Of a DNA stretch of 64,000 nt, positions 25,119 to 35,705 are shown piece after piece. The stretch lies in contig NZ_JACVZV010000038.1 of the NCBI RefSeq assembly GCF_014654725.1, positions 56,608 to 120,607 of the forward strand, read 5' to 3'. The notes beneath the pieces were generated by a model. That model was not told the DNA's origin. It searched no databases and was given only the letters and a program-made list of their open reading frames with translations. The DNA comes from Vulcanococcus sp. Clear-D1. GTDB lineage: Bacteria; Cyanobacteriota; Cyanobacteriia; PCC-6307; Cyanobiaceae. Numbering within the stretch: position 1 is the stretch's first letter; each line of letters opens with the position of its first letter. The translations under genes were made by a program, and so were the position numbers.

Positions 25119-25436
25119 TTAGTTCGAAGCTTCGCCTTCAGCCTCAGCTTCAGCGGGCTGGGTGGTTGGTTTCATGTTGGCCCCGAGCTCGGTGCAGGCT
25201 CGGATTGGATCCACATCGGGGGCCAGGCCCAGCGCTTTGCGCAGGGCATCCATTTGGCTCACCGATTGCATGTCAAGCGAGGCTGCAGCCTGCTCACAGG
25301 CAATCTTTTTGAGGGCCTGGGTGTCCGGCGGGCGGCAGCCACTGAGAGCGGCTCCACTCACAACGAGCGCCGTGGAGGCCAACCAGATCCGGCGATGCTG
25401 CAGGGCATTTCCGAGCGGCTGCAAAGGATTGACCAC
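25119..25436 (-). CDS. small lipoprotein of unknown function
   Basis: 105 residues from GTG 25436. A signal peptide ends in a lipobox, ALSGC, at about residues 30-34. The mature part has a second and third cysteine (CEQAAASL, ACTELGAN) and a low-complexity Ala/Glu tail. I recognise no family. It is probably anchored to the outer face of the plasma membrane or the outer membrane. Confidence 0.65.
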   Translation of the reverse strand: MVNPLQPLGNALQHRRIWLASTALVVSGAALSGCRPPDTQALKKIACEQAAASLDMQSVSQMDALRKALGLAPDVDPIRACTELGANMKPTTQPAEAEAEGEASN

Positions 25437-25609
25437 GGGCGAAGGCTGTGAATTGGATCAACGCTAGGGAGGTTGAAAAGAACTGCGTCTTGAGGCGTTT
25501 GAAAATGCAACTGGGCCCTCAAGTCGCCTTCGTTTAACGGGCGGGTAGCCACAGCTGTTGGCTTCGATCTCTAAAGATGAGCGCCAGTTGAGCCGCTCGC
25601 TCCTTCTTG

Positions 25610-26311
25610 ATGCTCCCGTTCCACTGGCTCACTCAAACCCTGGCCTTCGGCTTGGGCATCTCGTTCAGCCCTCTCAACATCGCCCTGGTGGCTCTACTGC
25701 TGCTGGGCACCCAACCGCTGCGGCGCTGCGGCACCTTCCTCACGGGTTGGGTGCTCGCCAACGGCGGCGCTCTTAGCGCCGTGGTGTTGATCGGCGGGCG
25801 GCTGAGCTGGGCCATGCACTTGGGCAGCCGCGGCCAGATCTTGATCGATCTGATCGGTGCGGGGGCCTTGGTGGGGTTGGGCCTGTTTCAGCTCACGCCG
25901 GCCGTGGCGATCGGTGAGGAGAACTGGGCCATGCAGCTGATGACCCGGCTGCCAGAGCTTGATGGCCTTCCCCTGGTGGGGCTTGGGGCAGGCTGCGCCT
26001 TGGTGAGCCCGGAAAACCTGGTGTTTTATGTGAAAGAAGGGGGGATGCTGCTCACCAACCACACCAGCCTGCGTGGCGATCTGGAGGTCGGAGCCGTGTT
26101 TGTGGCCGTGACCGCCTCCTTACTGCTGCTCCCACCGCTGCTCTGGATCGTGAATGGTGAGGGGCTGCGCGTCTCGCTCGAGCGCGTCAATGATTGGCTG
26201 GTGCACCGAGCCGAATGGCTGGTGGGTGTGTTTGCACTCGTGCTGGGCGTTTATCTCGGATGGCAGGGCATTGAGGGTTTGCGTCATCTGACCCTGCTGG
26301 CCTCCGCCTGA
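25610..26311 (+). CDS. GAP-family (Sap/SfLAP-like) membrane protein
   Basis: 233 residues from ATG 25610 (a TTG lies directly before it). Six hydrophobic segments; the start LGISFSPLNIALVALLLLG and the central GLGAGCALVSPENLVFYVKEG fit the GAP family, a branch of the LysE-like exporters. Members have been linked to lipid or solute export in actinobacteria; nothing is known to me for cyanobacteria. It stands alone, divergent from the lipoprotein gene. Confidence 0.7.
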   Translation: MLPFHWLTQTLAFGLGISFSPLNIALVALLLLGTQPLRRCGTFLTGWVLANGGALSAVVLIGGRLSWAMHLGSRGQILIDLIGAGALVGLGLFQLTPAVAIGEENWAMQLMTRLPELDGLPLVGLGAGCALVSPENLVFYVKEGGMLLTNHTSLRGDLEVGAVFVAVTASLLLLPPLLWIVNGEGLRVSLERVNDWLVHRAEWLVGVFALVLGVYLGWQGIEGLRHLTLLASA

Positions 26312-26316
26312 AGGTG

Positions 26317-26334
26317 AACGCAGCTTGCTGCGTT
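26317..26334 (+). terminator. short hairpin after the GAP-family gene
   Basis: AACGCAGC-TT-GCTGCGTT is a perfect 8-bp inverted repeat 5 bp after the stop, followed by GGTTTG. The T run is weak, so it may be an inefficient terminator. Confidence 0.5.
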
Positions 26335-26367
26335 GGTTTGATGAGTCTGGCGCTCAATGAGCTCGCC

Positions 26368-26796
26368 TTAAATGAAATACATCGCCTGAGCTTGCAGGCG
26401 CGCATCCCGTTCGGTGAGGAGATCGGAAAGGGTTGTGCTGGTGAGGAGTTGATCCCTTCGCAGGCGAAGTTCCTCCCCGAGTGCAAGGATCACCTGCAGC
26501 TCGTTGCTGCCTTGAGCAGGATCAGGCTGCTCAGCTGTGCCATCGAGGCAGGCGATCACGTCGGCCAGGCAGATTTGAGCAGCTGGCCTCGAGAGCGAGT
26601 AGCCACCGCGGGCGCCGCGGACGCTGCGCACGAACCCTGAGCGGCGCAGGCTGGTCATCATTTGCTCGAGGTAGCGCTCAGGGATGGCCTGCCTGGCAGC
26701 AATTTCGGATACCTGCAGGAGCTCTCCGCTGGATTGCACATCCGCCAGCTCCATCAAGGCCTGCAGGCCATACGTGGTTTTCGCACTGAACCCCAA
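26368..26796 (-). CDS. Rrf2-family transcriptional regulator
   Basis: 142 residues if the TTG at 26796 is used, giving the standard family opening (M)GFSAKTTYGLQALMELA; a TTG at 26814 would add six residues. The winged helix has LQVSEIAARQAIPERYLEQMM and the wing GARGGYSLSRPA, both typical of Rrf2. The cysteines of IscR/NsrR-type clusters are absent: only single Cys near residue 82 and 89 area are seen, so it is more like the sulfur regulator CymR. It is divergent from an SLC13 transporter gene and a plausible regulator of it. Confidence 0.85.
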   Translation of the reverse strand: MGFSAKTTYGLQALMELADVQSSGELLQVSEIAARQAIPERYLEQMMTSLRRSGFVRSVRGARGGYSLSRPAAQICLADVIACLDGTAEQPDPAQGSNELQVILALGEELRLRRDQLLTSTTLSDLLTERDARLQAQAMYFI

Positions 26797-26959
26797 TCGG
26801 GCAGGTAAGCGCAAAGATCAGTCTGTCATCCAAAGAACGGTAACGCGCTCGGAAATGAAGGATTCCCGCGTCATGCGCCTGCGAGCTGCCTTCTGGATCA
26901 ATAAATTCGTAAATCCGATCTGAACACCGTTGTATCGTGGGGCTCTGCGTGCGCCTCCC

Positions 26960-28765
26960 GTGGCTGATCTCTTGCTTGCAGTGCTCCAGCCAGGAGCCCT
27001 CATCACTCTCTTGGTCCTGGTTGGGGCCATCGTGTTGTTCGTCGGCGGCTGGCTCGCGCCCGAGCTCGTCGGTCTGCTGGCCGCGGCGCTGTTGATGGTC
27101 ACGGGTGTGCTTAAGCCGTCTGAAGCCGTGGAGGGATTCGGAAGCCCAGCCCTGATCACCCTGATGGGGTTGTTCGCCCTCTCCGCCGGTTTGTTCCGCA
27201 GCGGCGGCCTGGATCGGTTGCGGGCCCTGATCGGCTCGGATGCCGTGCGCAGTCCCAAGCGGATGATCGCCGTGATGGTGGCCGCGGTGGGGCCTGTGTC
27301 GGCCTTTGTGCCCAATACCCCGATCGTGGCCAGCCTGCTGCCCGTGATTGAGGGCTGGTGCCAGCGCCGCCGCATCTCGCCCTCCAAGGTGCTGCTGCCG
27401 CTCTCGTTTGCCACGGTGCTCGGCGGCACCATGACCCTGCTGGGCAGTTCGGTGAACCTGCTGGCCAGTGAGGTGAGCAGCAAGCTGGGCTACGGGGCCT
27501 TCGGGTTGTTCAGCTTCACCCCCATCGGCATAGGTGTTTGGGCGATTGGTGGGGTTGTGATGCTGCTCCTGGCCGATCGCTTTCTGCCCGATCGCGGCAC
27601 TGATGACGACGATCTGATCGCCTCGCTCTCCAGCAGTGGCTATCTCACCGAGGTGGAGATTCCCCCTGGCTCTGAGCTGATCGGTCAGTCGCTCCATGGC
27701 AGCCGCTTGCAGCGCCGCTTCGATGTGGATGTGCTGGAGCTGCACCGCGGCACGGAGCGCTTCATGCCTCCTCTGGCCGATCGCACTCTGGTGCTGGGTG
27801 ATCGCCTACTTCTTCGCTGCAGCCGCGAAGATCTGTTGCGCATCCAGCAGGACCACACCGTGGTGCTGGCTCCCACCTCGGAGGACCTCAGCAGTCCCGA
27901 TCAACAGAACAACCAGCACATGGTGGAGGTGTTGTTGCCCTCCGGTTCCACCCTCGCTGGCGATTGCCTCCGGGATCTGCGCTTCCGTCAGCGCTACAAC
28001 GTCACTGTTCTCGCCCTTCGCCGCGGCAATGAGGTGTTGCGCGAGCGGCTCGGCCGGGCTCAGCTCCGCGAGGGCGACGTGCTGCTGCTGCAGGGCCCGA
28101 AGGATGCCATCCGCGGCCTGCAGGCCAACAACGATTTAGTGGTGCTCGAGCAGCTGGAGAAGGATCTGCCCACCGTCAGCCGCAAGCGCGTGGCGCTGCT
28201 GATTGCCGTATTGGTGATCGTTTTGCCGGGCTTTGATCTGATCCCCTTGGTGGCTTCTGTGCTGCTAGGCACGGTGGCGATGGTGGCTACCGGCTGCCTG
28301 CGCCCGGGGGAACTGCAGCGGGCGATTCGCCTCGACGTGATCCTGCTGCTGGGCTCCCTGGCCAGCTTCAGCGTGGCTTTGGAAAAAACCGGCCTGGCGG
28401 CTGCTTTCGCCAAGGCCCTGCTTCTGGGGCTTCAAAGCTGGCCGGTGTATGGGGCCCTGCTGGTGGTCTTCCTGTTCACCACCTTGCTCACCGAGGTGAT
28501 GAGCAATGCCGCCACAGTTGCGATGCTGATCCCCATCGCCGGCCAGCTCGCCCAGGGCCTCGATCAGCCGCCGATGGCTTTCATCTACGCGGTGCTGTTC
28601 GGCGCAAGCCAGAGCTTCTTGAGTCCTGTGGGCTATCAGACCAACCTGATGGTGTTCGGCCCGGGTCGCTATCGCTTCCTCGACATCGCTCGCTATGGCT
28701 TCCCGCTCACCATCGCCATGACAGTGACGGTGCCGTTCCTGATCTGCCGTTGGTTCGGGATTTAA
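26960..28765 (+). CDS. SLC13/DASS-family anion:Na+ symporter with two RCK-C domains
   Basis: 601 residues from GTG 26960; an earlier in-frame start would add ten polar residues. Membrane helices occupy about 5-200 and 400-600. Between them lie two TrkA-C (RCK-C) modules, each with the pattern IPPGSELIGQSL / LPSGSTLAGDCL (about 219-390). This is the layout of the cyanobacterial and algal SLT sulfate transporters. Helix motifs FVPNTPIVASLLPV and TEVMSNAATVAMLIP match the paired substrate and Na+ sites. It probably imports sulfate or a similar anion with Na+. The divergent Rrf2 gene, 163 bp away, supports a sulfur role. Confidence 0.85.
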   Translation: MADLLLAVLQPGALITLLVLVGAIVLFVGGWLAPELVGLLAAALLMVTGVLKPSEAVEGFGSPALITLMGLFALSAGLFRSGGLDRLRALIGSDAVRSPKRMIAVMVAAVGPVSAFVPNTPIVASLLPVIEGWCQRRRISPSKVLLPLSFATVLGGTMTLLGSSVNLLASEVSSKLGYGAFGLFSFTPIGIGVWAIGGVVMLLLADRFLPDRGTDDDDLIASLSSSGYLTEVEIPPGSELIGQSLHGSRLQRRFDVDVLELHRGTERFMPPLADRTLVLGDRLLLRCSREDLLRIQQDHTVVLAPTSEDLSSPDQQNNQHMVEVLLPSGSTLAGDCLRDLRFRQRYNVTVLALRRGNEVLRERLGRAQLREGDVLLLQGPKDAIRGLQANNDLVVLEQLEKDLPTVSRKRVALLIAVLVIVLPGFDLIPLVASVLLGTVAMVATGCLRPGELQRAIRLDVILLLGSLASFSVALEKTGLAAAFAKALLLGLQSWPVYGALLVVFLFTTLLTEVMSNAATVAMLIPIAGQLAQGLDQPPMAFIYAVLFGASQSFLSPVGYQTNLMVFGPGRYRFLDIARYGFPLTIAMTVTVPFLICRWFGI

Positions 28766-28825
28766 GCCCGCCGGCCGTCTACGCGATCGATCAGGATGAA
28801 ACGGCTTTATTGATTGTTGAGCCTC

Positions 28826-29323
28826 GTGCGGCCCAGCTCCAGTTCTCCAGCTCGCCGCCCCTTACGTCGCAAGAGCCTGCTGCGCCTGCTTCGGCAGCGG
28901 CTGCTCTGGCTGTGGCACCACGAGGGCAGCCACGGCCAGCGAGCCCGAGGATTGGCGGCTGGCATTTTCATGGGGTGCTTCCCGTTTTTCGGGCTGCAGA
29001 TCGTGCTGGGGGTAGCCCTGGCCAGCGTGGTGCGCGGCAATCACATCCTGGCGGCGGCGGGCACCTGGATCAGTAACCCCTTCACCTATCTGCCGCTGTA
29101 CTGGTTCAACTACCAGTTGGGTTCCCTGCTTCTGGGGCCAGGGCCTGCCTTTCCCTCCCTGCAGGAGTTGCAGCAGGCGCCCCTTTGGGATCTTGGGGTG
29201 GCGATGAGTGGCCGGCTGCTGCTGGGTTCGTTGCTGGTAGGCATTGTCAGCGCCGTGGTGCTGGGAGGCAGCTACTGGTTGCTGCTGGAGCATCAGCATC
29301 GCCGCCGCAGCCCTCAATCCTGA
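28826..29323 (+). CDS. DUF2062 membrane protein
   Basis: 165 residues from GTG 28826; TTG codons at 28814 and 28817 are alternatives. The family core is visible: GLAAGIFMGCFPFFGLQI (about 43-60) and AGTWISNPFTYLPLYWFNYQLG (excerpt WISNPFTYLPLYWF). Two or three membrane helices with a basic N-terminus. The family is widespread, and its role is not known with certainty. It overlaps the convergent CNNM gene by 10 bp. Confidence 0.8.
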   Translation: MRPSSSSPARRPLRRKSLLRLLRQRLLWLWHHEGSHGQRARGLAAGIFMGCFPFFGLQIVLGVALASVVRGNHILAAAGTWISNPFTYLPLYWFNYQLGSLLLGPGPAFPSLQELQQAPLWDLGVAMSGRLLLGSLLVGIVSAVVLGGSYWLLLEHQHRRRSPQS

Positions 29324-30327
29324 GTTACCCCTGCGTTGTCGGGTAGGCGTTTCCAGCCAGCCAGCACCCCGAGAATGTCGGCTGCGCTTACGAGCCCCAC
29401 GAAGGCTCCAAATTCATCTACCACCACCCGCACGGAGCTGCGATCGCCGCGGCGGAATGTGGTGAGCAACCGATCGGCTCGGATCATCTCGGGCACGTAT
29501 TGAGGCGGATCGCAGAGCTCGCACACCAGGCGCGCTCCGCCGCCCTGCAGCAGTGCGGCCAGCGCTTCCTCCCGGCTCTGCACCCCCAGCACCTCATCCA
29601 CCTCCTCCCCCAGCACCACCCACCAGGCATCGTCGGGCGCGGTCAGGATCTCCTGGTGCACCGATTCAAGGCTGGCGGCGCCCGGCAGCGAGGGCGTCGA
29701 CACCCGCGACACCATCAGATCCCTTGCCGTGAGGTCGTTCAAGGCAAACACCTTGCCGATCATGGCGGCCTCATCAGCCTCGATCTGGCCCTGCTGTGAG
29801 CCCAGCCGTGCCATCAAATGGATCTCCCGCTCATTGGTGGTGAGATCGGCCTCCGCGGTAATCGCTGGCATCAGCTTCTCCAGCAGCAACAGCAGAGGCA
29901 AGGTGAGGCGCTCGAGCAGCAGCAAGACCCGAGCTCCACCCAGGGAGATCGGCATTGCAAAGCTGTTGCCCAACGCCTTCGGCAAGATCTCCCCAAACAG
30001 GATCACAGCCACCGTGAAGCCGGCATTGAACAGCACCAAGGCGGCTGTGCCTCCTGGCCATTGCTTGAAGGTGTGATCGGCCTGGCTGCCCAGCAGCATC
30101 GAGCCGGAAATATTGAAGAGGTTGTTGATCACCACCAGGAGGGCTAGAGCACGCCCCGGACGCCCTTTGATCCGCTCGAGGGCCCGCGAGCCTGGAACCC
30201 GCTGCTGCACCAGGGTGTGCACCTGGATCGGATTCACTGTGAGCATGGCTGCCTCGGTGCTCGAGGCCAGCGCCGAGCCCACCAGAATAAGCGCTGCCAT
30301 GACAAGCAGCACAACGATCGGATTCAT
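29314..30327 (-). CDS. CNNM/DUF21 membrane protein with CBS pair
   Basis: 337 residues from ATG 30327. The DUF21/CNNM membrane domain is at about 1-170 (SALASSTEAAMLTVNPI at 18-34, GEILPKALGN at about 111-120), then a CBS pair at about 195-320 (ARDLMVSRV, VVVDEFGAFVGLVSAADIL). The C-terminal CorC/HlyC transporter-associated domain often present is missing, the protein ending just after CBS2. Relatives are implicated in Mg2+ or Co2+ movement. It is divergent from the KtrB gene. Confidence 0.85.
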   Translation of the reverse strand: MNPIVVLLVMAALILVGSALASSTEAAMLTVNPIQVHTLVQQRVPGSRALERIKGRPGRALALLVVINNLFNISGSMLLGSQADHTFKQWPGGTAALVLFNAGFTVAVILFGEILPKALGNSFAMPISLGGARVLLLLERLTLPLLLLLEKLMPAITAEADLTTNEREIHLMARLGSQQGQIEADEAAMIGKVFALNDLTARDLMVSRVSTPSLPGAASLESVHQEILTAPDDAWWVVLGEEVDEVLGVQSREEALAALLQGGGARLVCELCDPPQYVPEMIRADRLLTTFRRGDRSSVRVVVDEFGAFVGLVSAADILGVLAGWKRLPDNAGVTQD

Positions 30328-30377
30328 CGCTGGGGTGGGGATGCGCTTTGGACCGGACCTTACCTACGGTTTGCGGG

Positions 30378-31784
30378 ATGAACCTGTCTCTGAGCCATCC
30401 ACTTCAGGCGCTGCAGCGCTGGCGCCATCAGCTCACCGTGCCCCAGTTCACGGTGGTCACGGGTCTGCTAGTGATCGTGGTGGGCACGTTTTTGCTCGCT
30501 TCGCCCCTGTGTTCCACCGACGACGTCGGCCTTTGGCAGGCCCTGTTCACCGTGACCTCCGCCATCACCGTGACAGGGCTGTCGATCATTTCAATTAACC
30601 GGGATCTCACGTTGTTGGGCCAGGTGGTGCTGGCCGGCTTGATCGTCACCGGAGGCCTGGGCCTGATGGCGATCACCACCTTCCTGCAGGGTTTTGTGCA
30701 GGGGCGCTCCGGCCTGCGCCATCGCCTCGATAAGGGCCGTGCACTTGATGAATTCGGCGTGGGCGGCATCGGCCCCACCTTCAACAGCATCCTGATCACC
30801 GCCACCTGCGTGATGGGCCTCGGAGCGGTGGTGCTCTACGCCTTCGGCTTCACCAACATCGAACAGCCGGGCCAGCGGCTCTGGGCCTCACTGTTTCATG
30901 TGATCAGCGCCTACAACAATGCCGGCTTTGGCCTCTGGGACAACAGCCTGATCGACTACCGCGATAACGCCGTGGTGAATGGTGTGATCGCCTCCATGAT
31001 CGTGATCGGCGGTATCGGCTGGCGGGTGATCAACGACCTGTGGGCCAACCGGCTGCGCTTGCGGCGCTTGCGCCGACTCAACCTGCACACCCGCTTGGTG
31101 GTGCGCAGCACGGTGCTGTTGATCGTTGTTGGGGCGATCGGCCTGCTGATCACTGAGCATTTCGGCTATCGGGCTTCGGCCATGGGGGATCTGAGCCTCT
31201 GGCAGAAGCTGCAGATCACCTTGTTCCAGTCGATTACCACCCGCACCGCTGGCTTCAACACCATTCCGCTCTCGGCCGAAACGATCACCGATGCCGGCCT
31301 GCTGTTGATGATCCTGCTGATGTTCATCGGCGCCAGCCCCGGTGGCACCGGTGGCGGCATCAAAACCACCACCTTTGCGATCCTGATGGGGGCCACCCGC
31401 TCCACGCTCGAGGGTCGCAGTGATGTGCTGATGCATCGCCGACAGATTCCTGATGCCACTGTGCTGCGGGCGGTGGGCGTCACCCTGGCTTCGGTGCTGT
31501 TTGTGGTGCTGATGGCGCTGTTCCTGGGCCTGGGCCCCACGGCAGCTGGCGTCAGCGGCCATCAGAGCTTCAGCTTTCTCGAGAAGCTGTTCACCTGTGT
31601 ATCCGCCTTCGGCACCGTGGGTCTGGATCTGGGGGTGACGGCCAACCTCAACCGCTGGGGGCAGCTGGTGCTGATGGTGGGCATGTTTGTGGGGCGGATC
31701 GGCATCCTCTTGCTGCTGTCAGCTCTCTATGGCAACCGCCCGCAGCTGCGGGTGGGCTATCCCAGAGAAGACCTCTACGTCTAG
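30378..31784 (+). CDS. ktrB: K+ uptake channel subunit KtrB (Na+-dependent Ktr system)
   Basis: 468 residues from ATG 30378; about eight membrane helices forming four M1-P-M2 units. Selectivity-filter regions with conserved glycines are visible: TVTGLSIISI (near 72-81), AYNNAGFGLWDNS (about 178-190), TTRTAGFNTI (about 286-295) and SAFGTVGLDLG (about 408-418). The loop SPGGTGGGIKTTT (about 319-331) is the gating loop of KtrB/TrkH. It imports K+ with the RCK subunit encoded 25 bp downstream. Important for osmotic and salt adaptation. Confidence 0.93.
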   Translation: MNLSLSHPLQALQRWRHQLTVPQFTVVTGLLVIVVGTFLLASPLCSTDDVGLWQALFTVTSAITVTGLSIISINRDLTLLGQVVLAGLIVTGGLGLMAITTFLQGFVQGRSGLRHRLDKGRALDEFGVGGIGPTFNSILITATCVMGLGAVVLYAFGFTNIEQPGQRLWASLFHVISAYNNAGFGLWDNSLIDYRDNAVVNGVIASMIVIGGIGWRVINDLWANRLRLRRLRRLNLHTRLVVRSTVLLIVVGAIGLLITEHFGYRASAMGDLSLWQKLQITLFQSITTRTAGFNTIPLSAETITDAGLLLMILLMFIGASPGGTGGGIKTTTFAILMGATRSTLEGRSDVLMHRRQIPDATVLRAVGVTLASVLFVVLMALFLGLGPTAAGVSGHQSFSFLEKLFTCVSAFGTVGLDLGVTANLNRWGQLVLMVGMFVGRIGILLLLSALYGNRPQLRVGYPREDLYV

Positions 31785-31809
31785 AAAAGGTGGGCTTGCA
31801 GGTACAGCC

Positions 31810-32514
31810 GTGAATCAGTGGTGGCAGTGGGGCGCTGACGGTGAGGGCGGTCGCGGCGGGTTCGCAGTAATCGGTGTCGGTCGCTTTGGCTCCTCGGTTT
31901 GCGCGGAGCTCGTGCGTGCCGGAGCTGATGTGTTGGCGATCGATTCCAGCCAACGCGCGATTGATGAGCTGCGCCAGCTCGATCCTTCGATCGAGTGCCG
32001 CGTGGTGGATTGCACCGATGAAGAGGCCTTGCGCGCCGCCGGCGTGCTGGATTTGGAAACCGTTGTGGTGGCCATGAGTGATCCGATCGAGGCCAGCATC
32101 ACCGCCACCCTGATCTGCAAAGACGCCAAGGGCACCCGGGTGCAGCAGGTGATCGCGCGTGCCACGAGCGATCTCCACATGAAGATGCTGCAGCGGGTGG
32201 GCGCCGATCGGGTGGTGTTTCCTTCAAAAATGATGGGCCAGCGCCTCGGCCTCGAGCTGGTGCGCCCCAACCTGCTGGAGCAGTTGCGCCTCGACGACCG
32301 CAGCTGTATCGAAGAGATCAAGGTGCCCAGTTCCTTTGTGGGCCACTCCCTGCGCGATCTCAACCTGCGTAAGCACTTCAACGTGAACGTGCTGGCGGCT
32401 GGCCCGGTGGGCCATCTCGATGTGAACCCGCCCGCCTCGCACGTGCTGGCCCAGGGGGAATTGCTGGTGGTGATGGGCTCGGAGGAGGCGCTGCGCTCGC
32501 TGCCGGGCAGCTGA
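31810..32514 (+). CDS. ktrA: RCK regulatory subunit KtrA (TrkA-type)
   Basis: 234 residues from GTG 31810. The Rossmann RCK-N domain starts with FAVIGVGRFGSSVCAEL (about 18-34; GxGxxG intact) with the acidic residue of DVLAIDSS, and TrkA-C follows from about 150 (LEQLRLDDRSCIEEIKVPSS area). It binds nucleotides and gates KtrB. It follows ktrB by 25 bp. Confidence 0.93.
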   Translation: MNQWWQWGADGEGGRGGFAVIGVGRFGSSVCAELVRAGADVLAIDSSQRAIDELRQLDPSIECRVVDCTDEEALRAAGVLDLETVVVAMSDPIEASITATLICKDAKGTRVQQVIARATSDLHMKMLQRVGADRVVFPSKMMGQRLGLELVRPNLLEQLRLDDRSCIEEIKVPSSFVGHSLRDLNLRKHFNVNVLAAGPVGHLDVNPPASHVLAQGELLVVMGSEEALRSLPGS

Positions 32515-32557
32515 TCGGCTGCGAGCACCTGTGGCTGTTTCAACACCGCTCGTTTAA

Positions 32558-33907
<1,350 letters not shown>

Positions 33908-33947
33908 TCAGCCCGTTTGCCCGCTTGTGTTGCTCGCTGCCTAACCG

Positions 33948-35615
33948 ATGGAACTCACCCTCTGGACTTACGAAGGCCCCCCGCATGTGGGCGCCATGCG
34001 CATCGCCGCTTCGATGGAGGGGGTGCACTACGTGCTGCATGCCCCCCAGGGCGACACCTACGCCGATCTGTTGTTCACGATGATCGAACGGCGGGATCGG
34101 CGCCCACCCGTCACTTACACCACCTTCCAGGCCCGTGATCTGGGCGGCGACACAGCCGAGCTGGTGAAGCGCTCCATCGCCGATGCCGTGGAGCGCTTTC
34201 AGCCTGAGGCGCTGCTGGTGGGTGAGAGCTGCACGGCTGAGTTGATTCAGGACCAACCCGGTGCCCTGGCGGCGGGCATGGGCTTCGGTGATCTGCCGAT
34301 CGTGAATCTCGAGCTCCCCGCCTACTCCAAAAAGGAGAACTGGGGCGCGGCTGAAACCTTCTACCAATTGGTGCGCACCCTGCTCAAGCCGCAACTGCCG
34401 GCGCCGGGTTCGCCCAAGCCCGATCCAGCCCGTTGGCGCTCCGAGGGCCGCCGGCCCCGGGTGAATCTGCTGGGCCCGTCGCTGCTGGGCTTCCGCTGCC
34501 GCGACGACGTGCGCGAGATCACGCAACTGCTGGCCAGCTACGGCATCGATGTGGCGGTGGTGGCTCCGATGGGGGCAAGGCCCGCTGATCTGCAGCGCAT
34601 CCCTGCTGCTGACGCCAATGTCTGCCTCTATCCAGAGGTGGCGGGCACGCTCTGCAGTTGGCTGGAGCGCCAGTTCGGCATGGTTTGCGCGCGCACGGTG
34701 CCGATCGGGATCGGGGCCACCGTGGCGTTCCTGCGGGAGTTGCATCAGCTCTTGGCGCTGGAGTTGCCAGCGGAACTGCAGCCGGCCGCTGATGGGGTGT
34801 GTGAGGCCGAGCGCCGCTCCCGCCTGCCCTGGTATTCCCGTTCGGTGGATTCCACCTATCTCACCGGCAAGCGCGTGTTCGTGTTTGGCGATGCCACCCA
34901 TGCCATTGCTGCCGCCCGGATCGCCAGTCGCGAGCTCGGGTTCGAGGTGGTGGGCCTCGGCAGCTACAGCCGGGAGATGGCCCGGGAGGTGCGCGCGGCG
35001 GCCCAGGAGCTGGGGGTTGAAGCCCTGATCAGCGACGACTACCTCGCGGTGGAGGCGGCCATCGCCGAGGCGGCGCCGGAGTTGGTGCTGGGCACCCAGA
35101 TGGAGCGCCATAGCGCCAAGCGCTTGGGGATTCCCTGCGCGGTGATCAGTACGCCCCTGCATGTGCAGGATGTGCCGGCCCGCTATGCCCCGCAGATGGG
35201 CTGGGAGGGGGCCAACGTGATCTTTGATTCCTGGGTGCACCCGCTGATGATGGGCCTGGAGGAACACCTCATCGGCATGTTCCGCCACGATTTCGAATTC
35301 GTGGATGGCCACCGCAGCCACCTGGGCGATGGGGCGCCGACTGCTTCGAGCTCAGGCGTTGGCGAACCACCGATCATTGAAGAAGCGGTGCTGCCTGCCC
35401 TGGCTGGTCTCCATTGGAGTGCGGAAGGCGAAGCGGAGCTGCCTGCCCTGGCTGGTCTCCATTGGAGTGCGGAAGGCGAAGCGGAGCTGGCCAAGATCCC
35501 CTTCTTTGTGCGCGGCAAGGTGCGCAAGAACACAGAGGCCTTCGCGCGTGAGCGCGGCCTGGCGGTGATTGATAGCGAGGCGTTGTACGAGGCCAAGGCG
35601 CATTTCAGCCGCTGA
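33948..35615 (+). CDS. chlB: light-independent protochlorophyllide reductase subunit B
   Basis: 555 residues from ATG 33948. The N-terminus [20 protein letters not shown] is standard, and Asp36 (QGDTYAD), the unusual ligand of the NB cluster, is present. At about residues 482-513 a 16-residue segment ([16 protein letters not shown]) occurs twice in tandem because of an exact 48-bp duplication. After it the usual end [20 protein letters not shown] follows. The protein is therefore longer than the roughly 510-525 residues common in the family. The reading frame is kept and the catalytic part is not touched. Confidence 0.97.
   Translation: MELTLWTYEGPPHVGAMRIAASMEGVHYVLHAPQGDTYADLLFTMIERRDRRPPVTYTTFQARDLGGDTAELVKRSIADAVERFQPEALLVGESCTAELIQDQPGALAAGMGFGDLPIVNLELPAYSKKENWGAAETFYQLVRTLLKPQLPAPGSPKPDPARWRSEGRRPRVNLLGPSLLGFRCRDDVREITQLLASYGIDVAVVAPMGARPADLQRIPAADANVCLYPEVAGTLCSWLERQFGMVCARTVPIGIGATVAFLRELHQLLALELPAELQPAADGVCEAERRSRLPWYSRSVDSTYLTGKRVFVFGDATHAIAAARIASRELGFEVVGLGSYSREMAREVRAAAQELGVEALISDDYLAVEAAIAEAAPELVLGTQMERHSAKRLGIPCAVISTPLHVQDVPARYAPQMGWEGANVIFDSWVHPLMMGLEEHLIGMFRHDFEFVDGHRSHLGDGAPTASSSGVGEPPIIEEAVLPALAGLHWSAEGEAELPALAGLHWSAEGEAELAKIPFFVRGKVRKNTEAFARERGLAVIDSEALYEAKAHFSR
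35391..35486 (+). repeat. exact 48-bp tandem duplication inside chlB
   Basis: The two copies are 35391-35438 and 35439-35486 and appear identical base for base. The length is a multiple of three, so the frame is kept. It lies in the linker before the conserved C-terminal domain, where length variation is likely to be tolerated. Identity of the copies implies a recent event (or an assembly artefact). Confidence 0.95.
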
Positions 35616-35705
35616 GGCTCTGCGGCATCTCTCGCCGTGCTCGATCACAAACGCCAACAACTGAAACCAGCCCGCGGATTCGGCAGCACCCTGTAACCAG
35701 ATGGT

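Noticed and set aside
35391-35486. The tandem repeat as a CRISPR or minisatellite array.
   Set aside because: Only two contiguous copies without spacers, inside a coding frame.
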